NCBI GenBank assembly: GCA_016711605.1
Contig: JADJSS010000005.1
Coordinates: 1 to 37,926, forward strand
Source: Saprospirales bacterium
GTDB taxonomy: Bacteria; Bacteroidota; Bacteroidia; Chitinophagales; JADIYW01
Direction of reading: 5' to 3'
DNA: 37,926 nt
Within the stretch, counting starts at the first letter, position 1; each line of letters opens with the position of its first letter. The notes below the pieces were generated by a model that saw only the letters and a program-made list of their open reading frames with translations, had not been told where the DNA came from and made no database searches. A program made the position numbers and the translations under genes. Positions 30,249 to 37,926 of this stretch are shown here, piece after piece.

Positions 30249-31067
30249 TTAGAATATAAATTTTAAACCGTTTAAAAATGTTGGATAAGCATCTGTTCCA
30301 TGTGTTTCATTATACAAAGCAAAATCAATTTTTAAGTTTGGATAATTTCTGTTTTTGAGTCGGTTAAAAAACTCTTGGTGCATGGCTGGCGAGTTACCTA
30401 CTAATGTGCCAGAGCCAATAAATATAGTAGCTTTGATATCTGTTGTTGAAGCAGCAACTTGAATTTCTTTTTGAAAAATCATATTATCTTTACCTAAACC
30501 TAAACTGCAACTTGCTGCTATAATTTTGTTAAATAATGGATGCGATACATTGTCCAACAAAGAATACAACACAAAAAAACCACCAAGTGAATGTCCAATA
30601 ATAGTGCGTTGTGTTGTATCCGATGGATAGTCTGTTTCTACTGCAGGAATTAATTCTGTTTTCAAGAATTGAAAAAATTGATCGCCTTTTGCTTTACTGT
30701 CAATACCATCACCTAGATATTGCAAATCAGGTGCTCTGTCATAAACACCTGCACCACTTTTGTAATCTAATGAAACTAAAATACATTTTGGCATGCTTCC
30801 TTCATTAGTTAAATCTGTAATTTGTTTAGCAACCATATTGCCATACCAAAATCCGTCCATTAAATAAATAATAGGCGTTGGAGTAGTAGGAAAATTTTCA
30901 TCAGGATAAAAAACAGTCATTGTGTAAGTAGTTCCTGTATGTGTAGATGTGATATCAAATTTCTTAGAAATACCTAAATTAGAAAGCTTATCTTTTTTAC
31001 AAGAAGCTATAAAAATGGAAAAGCAAACGATAAATAAAAATCTTTTAATGTTTTGTAAGTGAATCAT
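30249..31067 (-). CDS. Lipoprotein esterase (alpha/beta-hydrolase, putative esterase family)
   Basis: A 272-aa protein with a lipoprotein signal (LFIVCFSIFIASC) followed by KKDK. The alpha/beta-hydrolase core includes PIIYLMDGFWYGNMV, ILVSLDYKSG, TIIGHSLGGFFVLYSLLDN with the nucleophile elbow GHSLG, and a C-terminal NETHGTDAYP that supplies the catalytic His. The layout agrees with the esterase D/Fes-like family (PF00756), which hydrolyses acyl esters or siderophore esters. Probably periplasmic or surface-located. The substrate cannot be told. An outer-membrane barrel gene follows immediately. Confidence 0.8.
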   Translation of the reverse strand: MIHLQNIKRFLFIVCFSIFIASCKKDKLSNLGISKKFDITSTHTGTTYTMTVFYPDENFPTTPTPIIYLMDGFWYGNMVAKQITDLTNEGSMPKCILVSLDYKSGAGVYDRAPDLQYLGDGIDSKAKGDQFFQFLKTELIPAVETDYPSDTTQRTIIGHSLGGFFVLYSLLDNVSHPLFNKIIAASCSLGLGKDNMIFQKEIQVAASTTDIKATIFIGSGTLVGNSPAMHQEFFNRLKNRNYPNLKIDFALYNETHGTDAYPTFLNGLKFIF

Positions 31068-31209
31068 ACTATTGTTTTTGATGCTGCAAATTTGAGTTGC
31101 ATTTTAGATGATTACAATTTTACAGGACAGACAGCCGATATTTTGATGCAAACATTTGAAAATACATGACAAAATTGTTTTCAATTAACTTAATTTTTTG
31201 AAAGATATT

Positions 31210-31917
31210 TTATTTGGTTGTTTTTTCATTTACTTCTGTTCCGAATAATTTATCTAAATAGGTAAAAGCCGATGCATAATTTCCTTTATGGTATTTATGA
31301 TGGTTAAAATGATGTTTGGAACTGCCAATTAATCCTAAATATTTTTCAGGTATGATTTGAAAGCCTGAATGTACTTCTAACTCATGCAAAGTTCTATAAA
31401 ATGAATAAGCAGCCAGCACATAAATATTGGCATTGCCAGTAAGTAATATTAAAACCAATACACCAAGAATCAAACCAAATGCTGCACCTAATGCTTCTAT
31501 TGGATGTGCAAATAAAAAATCCATTGGTATTGGTGGAACTGCCTGATGATGTACGGAATGTATTTTTTTATACAGATATTTATTCGTGTGCATTAACCGA
31601 TGTATGCTATAAAACCAAACATCGTCAATAGCAACCATCACAAAAAATAGAAATGCAAATTTCCAGATGGCAATTTTTTCAAAACTAAAAAAACTATCGC
31701 CAATAATGTGTAGTGAAGCGGTTGTTAATATAGAAATGAGTGTAAAATTCTTGATGGCTAATCTACATCTGTAAACAAACATTTTTACAGTAAATTCTTT
31801 AGTGTATAATTTTCCGTATTGTAGTTTTTCTTCTTTCAATACAATGAAATAAGAAATAGCAAAAGCAAGTATAAAGCTGAATACGAATATGGACATTAAT
31901 AAGGTTAAGGCATTCAT
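31210..31917 (-). CDS. Fatty acid hydroxylase / sterol desaturase family protein
   Basis: A 235-aa membrane protein with four or so helices and the three histidine clusters of the di-iron family: HRLMH (about 119-123), HSVHH (133-137) and HHFNHH (about 208-213), plus ELEVHSG. These residues bind the two irons used to hydroxylate lipid C-H bonds with O2. It lies 31 bases after the START-like gene on the same strand, which suggests a lipid-related unit. The lipid substrate is unknown. Confidence 0.85.
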   Translation of the reverse strand: MNALTLLMSIFVFSFILAFAISYFIVLKEEKLQYGKLYTKEFTVKMFVYRCRLAIKNFTLISILTTASLHIIGDSFFSFEKIAIWKFAFLFFVMVAIDDVWFYSIHRLMHTNKYLYKKIHSVHHQAVPPIPMDFLFAHPIEALGAAFGLILGVLVLILLTGNANIYVLAAYSFYRTLHELEVHSGFQIIPEKYLGLIGSSKHHFNHHKYHKGNYASAFTYLDKLFGTEVNEKTTK

Positions 31918-31948
31918 AAAATATAATTTTTAAAAGTGATGAATTGAT

Positions 31949-32571
31949 TTATTTTGATGCTAATAATGTTTTTTGCATTGATTGAGTAGGTTGAAAAGGT
32001 AGTTAACAATGAACCTGCACTGAATTTATTAACCATATTTGCAGACAAACTTCCAGCCATATCTAACGAAGTAATTATAGTTACAGAAGTTTTGTTATCG
32101 GTAATTTTTGTAATGGTGTAATCGCAATAAAAATTATTAATGCGAACATATTTTTGATTGGCAGCAGCTATTTTTGGACATGCTTCAATATGTATTTTAT
32201 ACGTTTTATTATCAGCAGTGATTAAGGTTGCTTTTGCATATAATTCTCTATCTTGAATAATGGCGCAGAAAAACAGAATAATATATCCAGTTATTATTAT
32301 CTGTTTTTTTTAGCAGCTTACTTTGTGTGCAATTGGAATTCCATTTTTTGTAATTGTCAAAATTCGTAATGCATTCAATTAAATCTTCCAAAGCACGATT
32401 AATGGTGAAATCAACTTTTGAATCCATCTTTTTGGTAGCTGAATTTTCTGATTGATAAACAGTAATGCCATCTTTTGATTTTACTTGTTTCCAGTTGTTT
32501 TGTGCATAAGTTAGTTGACCAAGCAATAAAAATGCAACGGTGATTGTTTGGTAGATGATTGTATTTTTCAT
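31949..32571 (-). CDS. START-like (SRPBCC) secreted lipid-binding protein, frameshifted
   Basis: The start is at ATG 32569-32571 with a signal peptide (MKNTIIYQTITVAFLLLGQL). The N-terminal part reads NWKQVKSKDGITVYQSEN and FTINRALEDLIECITNFDNY, then KKWNSNC, which is the START/cyclase opening. After a break near 32305 another frame continues with QDRELYAKATLITADNKTYK, NNFYCDYTITKITDNKTSV and GSLSANMVNKFSAGSL, typical of the family's C-terminus. The stop at 31949 assumes another small shift near the end; otherwise the frame runs into the hydroxylase start. The family binds lipids or hydrophobic ligands. Confidence 0.6.
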
Positions 32572-32772
32572 TTTGTAAAATTTTATAATGCAAATATTTA
32601 CAAAATGAAAATCGAACACAATTTTATCGGATATACAGCAATGAATGCAGGATAAATTATAGAATATGGCGTATAAAACTGTTTGTCAAGCTATGTTGCA
32701 TGTTCATACTGCAAATCAGCCATTTCATCCTAAACTCAACGTAAAAATTAAAGAAAATAGTACATTTACTGC

Positions 32773-33792
32773 ATGAATGTTACCTTACAGCAACATATTG
32801 AAAAACTATTGAATTATAGAATTACATGGCATATCGCATTATGGTTGGTTTTTATTTTATTTGACAGCTTAGGTGCCGGTCATTATCTGTTTGAAAAACC
32901 ATTTATTTATTATTACATACTGCGTATTGCAGGATTCATGATTTTTACCTATCTATTAGTATTACTATTTTATCCGGCATTAATAAAAAGATCTAACTAT
33001 TTTAATTATATAATAATAGGTTTGGCTTTGGTTCTTCTTTTATCAAAATACCAGATATTTATATATAAATATTTTAACCTGAGCAATAATGAAGAATTTA
33101 CCATCATACTGGTAATTCCTTTTAATGTTTTCTTTTTTGCATTAATAACTGCCTTGAAATTAGGTAAGGATTATTATTTTAAACGTCAGCAAATGGCTGT
33201 AGAAAAACAACGCAGCATTGAATTGGAATTAGAGTTTTTAAAATCGCAAATTAGTCCGCATTTTTTGTTTAATACGATGAATAATTTATATGGTTTATCG
33301 GTTGTAAAATCAGATACATTGCCACCATTAATGTTGCAACTTTCAGATTTATTAAGATATAGTTTGTATGAAACCAATCAAACTTTTGTGCCATTAGAAA
33401 AAGAAATCAACTACATCAAAAATTATATCGATTTAGAAAAAATAAGAATTGGCGACAAACTTGAATTATCAGTAAATATTAATGAAGCAAACAGCAGTCA
33501 TGTAAAAATTGCACCAATAATCTTGATTGTTTTTGTTGAAAATTCATTCAAACATTCGCGAAATATTTTGAATGAAAAAATAAAAATTTCATTTGATTTG
33601 AAGGTGGAAGATGATTGGATTGTTTTTACAGCAAAAAATAATTTTAGCATACAAGAAAAAGATGAAAACTCAGGAATTGGATTAGAAAATATAAAGAAAA
33701 GATTAGAGTATTTATATCCAAATGAGTACAAATTAATTATTGATACTACTGATAATATTTATACATCTGTAATCAAGTTAAAAATTAAATAA
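32773..33792 (+). CDS. LytS-type sensor histidine kinase
   Basis: A 339-aa intact protein with four membrane helices (about 18-125), a linker coiled coil (FKRQQMAVEKQRSIELELEF), and the His_kinase domain LKSQISPHFLFNTMNNLYGL with the phosphorylated His at 163. The ATPase part has IAPIILIVFVENSFKHS and SGIGLENIKKRLEYLYP. It lacks a periplasmic sensor domain, so the signal is probably sensed within or at the membrane. The cognate regulator starts 4 bases downstream. Codon use and frame are clean, unlike the next 3 kb. Confidence 0.9.
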   Translation: MNVTLQQHIEKLLNYRITWHIALWLVFILFDSLGAGHYLFEKPFIYYYILRIAGFMIFTYLLVLLFYPALIKRSNYFNYIIIGLALVLLLSKYQIFIYKYFNLSNNEEFTIILVIPFNVFFFALITALKLGKDYYFKRQQMAVEKQRSIELELEFLKSQISPHFLFNTMNNLYGLSVVKSDTLPPLMLQLSDLLRYSLYETNQTFVPLEKEINYIKNYIDLEKIRIGDKLELSVNINEANSSHVKIAPIILIVFVENSFKHSRNILNEKIKISFDLKVEDDWIVFTAKNNFSIQEKDENSGIGLENIKKRLEYLYPNEYKLIIDTTDNIYTSVIKLKIK

Positions 33793-33796
33793 TACT

Positions 33797-34492
33797 ATGA
33801 GATGTTTGATAATAGATGATGAGCCGATTGCAAGGCAAATTGTAAAAACATATTGCGATTACTTTAAAAATATTGAAGTAGTTGCTGAATGTGAAAATGC
33901 TTTGCAAGCAATGGATTATTTACGAAAAGAAAAAATTGATGTGTTGTTTTTGGATATTAATATGCCAGTAATTACAGGCATTGATTTTTTAAAAACATTA
34001 ACCAAACCACCAGCTATTATTATCACTACAGCATATCAGCAATATGCTTTGGATGGTTATGAGTTGAACATTACTGATTATTTATTAAAGCCATTTTCAT
34101 TAGAAAGGTTTATTAAAGCTGTAAACAAAGTTAATACTTTAACGCCAACACTAACCGTTATAGAAAAAACAACATCGAATACTATTTTTATTAAAGCAGA
34201 CAGTAAAGTGTATCGCTTTGAAACTGACAATATTTTGTATTGCGAAGCACAAGGAAATTACACCAAAATTGTCACAAAAGGCGAAGTAGTTGAAGCATAC
34301 ATCAGCTTGTCAAAAATAGAAGAACAACTAACAGATGCTTGCTTTGTAAGATGTCACCGCTCGTTTATCATCAATACAAAATTTGTCACTACTTTAGAAA
34401 ATCACAGATTGCATTTAGGTAAATATGAGATTCCAATTGGCAGCAATTATAGAGAAAATTTGTTTAATGTAATTGGCTGGAAAGGCAAGTAA
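33797..34492 (+). CDS. LytTR-family response regulator
   Basis: A 231-aa intact regulator. The receiver domain has the acidic pair IIDDEP, the phospho-acceptor Asp at 53 (LFLDINMP), TTAYQQYALDGYELN and the KPF lysine. The C-terminal LytTR DNA-binding domain (about 130-228) has ILYCEAQGNYTKIV, FVRCHRSFIINTKFV and GKYEIPIGSNYRENL. LytTR domains usually bind pairs of direct repeats about two helical turns apart. The window contains such pairs (20-21 bp) upstream of five units in region 1, but nothing shows that this regulator is the one. The gene stops 6 bases from the convergent GH5 gene. Confidence 0.9.
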   Translation: MRCLIIDDEPIARQIVKTYCDYFKNIEVVAECENALQAMDYLRKEKIDVLFLDINMPVITGIDFLKTLTKPPAIIITTAYQQYALDGYELNITDYLLKPFSLERFIKAVNKVNTLTPTLTVIEKTTSNTIFIKADSKVYRFETDNILYCEAQGNYTKIVTKGEVVEAYISLSKIEEQLTDACFVRCHRSFIINTKFVTTLENHRLHLGKYEIPIGSNYRENLFNVIGWKGK

Positions 34493-34497
34493 AATGG

Positions 34498-35888
34498 CTA
34501 TTTTGGCACAATTTCAATTGTCACTTCTTTGCTTTCGTTTACTTTTATTTTTAAGAGTTGTTTTGTTGCATCTGTTTCTTTGGTGTAATTAGTTGTTCCA
34601 GAAACTACTACATTATAGCCATTTGGATAAAAACGATTAGGTACAAAAATTCTGTTGGCTGAGAAATTGCACCGTTTAGAAGTAAACGTCATTTCAAATT
34701 TTTTTGTTAATGCATCAAAACTAAAGGATTCTATTTTTCCAGCAGTTGCTTTTGGAAAAGTTCTGACTAAATATTGTAAAATCAATGTTTCACTTCTATC
34801 TGCATTTAACGGACTCCAACCTCCTAAATCATTGCTCCAATATGTCCAATGCCATAGGTTTCCTATCAAACATTGCATTAAAATCAAGAAATAATCAGCA
34901 AAACCAGCTTGTGATGGCGACAAATCAAACTCTCCGCATACCAAAGGAATATTACCATCTTTTTTAGATCTTTCACTCGTTGCTTTCCCAATCCGTAATT
35001 GGTTTTGACGTAGCAGTATAACCTAAACCTTCGTGAGTACATAGGATAACAATGTGGTGCATATACTCATGCGTGATGAGGGAACTCGTATCTGTTACGT
35101 TTATAAGATTTGTTTGGTGCACCAAATGTTACTGGTGCTGGCAATGGTTCGAAGAAAAAATATTTATTTGGATCTATTTTTCGTAACGCCGGAATTAATC
35201 GATTGTAAAACGCAGTTAATTGTACACGTTCAAACTCACCGGTTAAAAAACCTTAATGAAATCCAGCCCAAGGTTCGTTCATTAAATCGTAGCCAATTAC
35301 ATATGGATTGTTCTTAAAATTTTCTGCAACTTTTGCCAGGTTAAAATATAATGGTTGTAAATCTTTAGATTTGTATATGCCAAAAATTAATCCAAGAATT
35401 TACCACTGTTGGGTCAATATTTTTAGCCACCAAGGTGTTCACCAGGCAAACAAATCGGTGCAGCACCATTGGTACGGCAAGCCCAATCTGGTGCTCCATG
35501 TCCTCCAACTGCTGCGCCATATACATCCTGATGCATATCAATCATCACATACATGTGTCGTGATGTGTACCAGTTAATTCTTCGTTCTAATTCATTCAAA
35601 TAGTTTTTCGTCAAAAACACCTTTTTGTGGTTCAATGGCAACCCAAAAGTCAGGTAACGTACAAAATTAAAAAACCAAATTCTTTGTCTTCTCTTTCAAC
35701 ATCACATTCAACAATCCAAGGATTGCATAGTTTCGCTTTTAGCACTTGAAGAAGTAGTTTAAACCATGTAAAATGAATTGGCGTCCAAATTGATCTTGAA
35801 TAATAGTTGGATCATCTGCAATAGTTGTAGTGTTTTCTTTGCAAGAAAATGATAAATGAAAAAGTAGAAAAATGTATAGTGGCTTCAT
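34498..35888 (-). pseudogene. GH5 endoglycoceramidase-like lipoprotein, many frameshifts
   Basis: Reading all frames gives about 463 aa. It starts MKPLYIFLLFHLSFSCKENT at 35888 and continues FGRQFILHGLN, FNFVRYLTFWVAIEPQKGVF, RRINWYTSRHMYVMIDMHQD, GGHGAPDWACRTNGAA, VIGYDLMNEPWAGFH with the general acid/base NEP, NKYLFFEPLPAPVTFG, PLVCGEFDLSP with the candidate nucleophile Glu, and HWTYWSNDLGGWSP. The order matches endoglycoceramidase-type GH5 enzymes, which release glycans from glycolipids. The last 148 residues are in one frame; the first two thirds need about eight shifts. I call it a pseudogene only in the sense that no intact frame exists in this sequence. Confidence 0.65.
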
Positions 35889-35949
35889 CTTACTAAGATA
35901 ATAAACATCACTATAAATTGGTATATACTTTAGATAAAAAGCTAAATAA

Positions 35950-36850
35950 AAATATCACCAATTAAATAACAAACGACTTGTCCGCTCATTTCCACTGTTC
36001 GTCAAGATATTTACATTTTAAGAAACCAGTTCGCTGCGATAATTGTATGGCCGTCATTTCTGTTTGGCTTAATTTTTAGACCAAATGGAATTAATGACGC
36101 AAAATGCGCTGAACCTGTTACGTGATTCTTCGTTTACGCACCTGGAACTGTGGTGCAAAAAAACTCTCGATACAAAAATCAACGTTTTTTCCTTTTGCGG
36201 TGATGATTAAACTTTCTCTAATTGATTTATTAATGAAAATCTAACAGTAAGTTTTACATTGCTTCTTCGTCTTCCAACAAGGCGACAAATTTTGATTCGA
36301 GAATTATAAATGAAATTGATGTGCGCCAATAGCTTGTACGCCAGAAACTTGAAGCTTTTGCACTTCGTGTTTGAACAGATGTGAGAATTAAGCGTTATCC
36401 TGGGGAATCTCATTTTTGAAACGAATAAATCACCTACCATGCTGAAAATGATTTCTTTCTTATCGTAATTCAGATAATTATAAATTACAAAAGCACTTAC
36501 AAAGCAGCGTGGACACAACTCTATTTCAACTGTTGAGTAAACCATTCGATATGATAGGTATCGTTTTCCTCACAAAAGAAAAGAGTTTCACTAGATATTT
36601 TCGGCCGCAATGTGTTGCATGTTTCTGTTGGCAGCCATTTTTTCTTTCTAATGGAAAATAGCGCCGCTGGGTTGCCTTTAAAACCTGTTAGTGAAGGCAA
36701 TCTATTTGATGATTTTCATCCAATTAACTTTTGGTAAAGTAAATGCCCAGTTTTCATCATGTAATAAGTCGAATTCTAGAGTAAAAATGAATTATTTAGA
36801 AACCAATCAAAGATTTACAGCAACTAAACGTCTAAACTTCATTCATACTT
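35950..36850. other. About 900 bases with no assignable gene
   Basis: No frame longer than 112 codons is present. On the minus strand, short segments look coding (for example LEFDLLHDENWAFTLPKVN near 36770 and GSAHFASLIPFG near 36090), separated by shifts. They suggest one broken secreted-protein gene of about 280 codons between the GH5 and peroxidase genes. I could not match these pieces to a family with any confidence. The base composition is like the neighbours. Confidence 0.35.
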
Positions 36851-36907
36851 GAATAGACAAGATAGTAGAAATATTGTAGAAAACTTCAAGTAAATAAATA
36901 TATTCAA

Positions 36908-37926
36908 ATGAAAAATGAGAAATTTTAAATTTTTAAAAAATGGCAACAGTTGTGGTAATAATGATTTATTTCTATAGCTGGTCGAAAAGCCAAAATTAAA
37001 TACTCAATGATTTAACTGTAGATGGTGGAATTGATTCTTTACAAATTACAGCGGCAAGTGCATCTTTCAAGATTACTCTTAACTGTAGTAGATAGTAAAG
37101 AAAACCCAGTTAAATTCCAGAAAAATAGCATTAGGGAAATTGGATTATTATATTATGATACCAAACTATCGATGAAAGGAAATAATAGTTTAATTCTTGT
37201 CATGAATCTATCATTGATTTTGGAGTAGATAATAAATCAGTTTTCTGTTGGATGATGAAGGATTGAATTGTGGCAGAAACTCATCTGTTGTATTAAATGT
37301 AGCGTTACATGCCACGTAATTTTGGGATTTGGACGCAAAAGACGTGGAAGAGCGTTTTTCGGTATGCCCATTATGAATCTTAAGAAATGCATATGCCCAG
37401 TAAAGCATTGACGGAAGACAGACTGAAAAAGATGGAAAATTATAATAAGCTATTTGCTGCTGCTTTCCCAAATGATACAAAAATGCAGTAAACTATGGAA
37501 ATTTAGAAAAAGCCATTGTGCGTTTGAGCGTACTTTTAATGACTCCATCAAAATTTGATGAATTTATTGCTGGCAAAGCAAAATGCACTATCTATAGAAG
37601 AAAAAGATGGCTTGAGTTTCTGTCATTAAAACAGGTTGCACTACTTGTCATGCAGTGGGTGTTGTATTAGGTGGACAAATGTTTCAAAGTTTGGTTTGTA
37701 CGGAAATTATTGGGATTTAACTAAAAGTTCTAAAGTAGATTCTGGAATAATAAGGTAACAAAATCTGCTTTCCTTGACCTATATGTTTTAAAGTACCATC
37801 ATTAAGAAATATTGAAAAACAGCGCTTTATTTTCACGATGGAAGTGTAAGCCTTTACAAGAAGCCATTCGTATTATGGCAGCAGAGCTCAATAAAACATT
37901 AACGAGTGATGAAGTAAAAAGTATTG
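36908..37926 (+). pseudogene. Di-heme cytochrome c peroxidase (CcpA/MauG-like), frameshifted and running off the window
   Basis: Recognisable pieces in order across all three frames are: a start region near 36908, IALGKLLFYDTKLSMKGN, NSCHESIIDFGVDNKS as the remains of the first heme site (its first Cys codon is lost), NVALH, YFWD, IVRFERTLMTPSKFDEFIAG, then the intact second heme site CTTCHAG (37637-37651), GGQMFQKFGLYGNYWDLTKS and SLRNIEKTAPYFHDGSV. This is the MauG/CcpA domain order. The enzyme reduces H2O2 in the periplasm. Bases are missing at least every 100 positions, as in the GH5 gene. The C-terminus lies beyond 37926. Confidence 0.75.

Noticed and set aside
29615..31067. Type IX secretion system link
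   Set aside because: Barrel proteins resemble PorT-like folds only in general. No C-terminal sorting domain or other T9SS component was seen in the window.
36999..37008. Single AATACTCAAT (plus strand) near the peroxidase start
   Set aside because: It is within the disrupted coding region, with no second repeat. Chance occurrence in A/T-rich DNA is adequate.

Overview
The window is low-GC DNA from a member of the Bacteroidota, probably of the Chitinophagales/Sphingobacteriales type. The evidence is the many lipoproteins whose acylated Cys is followed by Lys-Lys-acid, the LytS/LytTR two-component pair, the PorT-like barrels, the DUF6150 protein, the Bacteroidota-type PriA and the TAnnTTTG-like promoter boxes. 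No rRNA, tRNA, CRISPR array, IS element or phage gene was seen. Many open frames are broken by single indels, often in homopolymers and also in housekeeping genes (priA, ilvA, methylmalonyl-CoA mutase). Most of these breaks are therefore probably sequence errors. Two stretches (about 2.9-4.9 kb and 34.9-37.9 kb) are much worse. Frameshifted genes are reported below as one reconstructed unit.

Region 1 (1-12.3 kb) is an accessory block, nearly all on the minus strand, encoding secreted proteins and lipoproteins of unknown function. It holds a five-gene run (2884 down to 4) with tandem paralogous lipoproteins and a Cys-rich lipoprotein. It also has three copies of a lipoprotein built from YWKNG-type repeats (one intact, two decayed), three paralogs of a secreted family of which two carry a C2-like C-terminal domain, and an operon of YWKNG-repeat lipoprotein, 39-aa secreted peptide, UbiA prenyltransferase and DUF5685-like protein with an Asn/Asp-Cys-Gly repeat tail. 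The main discovery is a repeated promoter module: two direct AATACTCAAT repeats 20-21 bp apart, with a GTAGTTTAG-like -7 box 26-27 bp downstream. It precedes five of these transcription units, and half of a sixth copy lies at the window edge.

Region 2 (12.4-26.2 kb) is mixed housekeeping: a DUF389 membrane protein, threonine dehydratase, an L,D-transpeptidase, DUF1761, a three-gene run (GGCT, small secreted protein, DUF1569), a PorT-like barrel, a sulfatase with its formylglycine-generating enzyme, a TrhA/hemolysin III protein, an undecaprenyl-phosphate sugar transferase, DUF6150, PriA and a DinB-like protein.

Region 3 (26.2-34.5 kb) holds a two-FAS1 lipoprotein with a clear terminator, a methylmalonyl-CoA mutase large subunit, an outer-membrane barrel with a lipoprotein esterase, a fatty-acid hydroxylase with a START-like lipid-binding protein, and an intact LytS-type kinase/LytTR regulator pair. 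LytTR proteins commonly bind direct repeats about two helical turns apart, so this pair is one candidate, unproven, for the promoter module of region 1.

Region 4 (34.5-37.9 kb) is heavily disrupted: a GH5 endoglycoceramidase-like lipoprotein, about 1 kb I cannot assign, and the start of a di-heme cytochrome c peroxidase running off the window.
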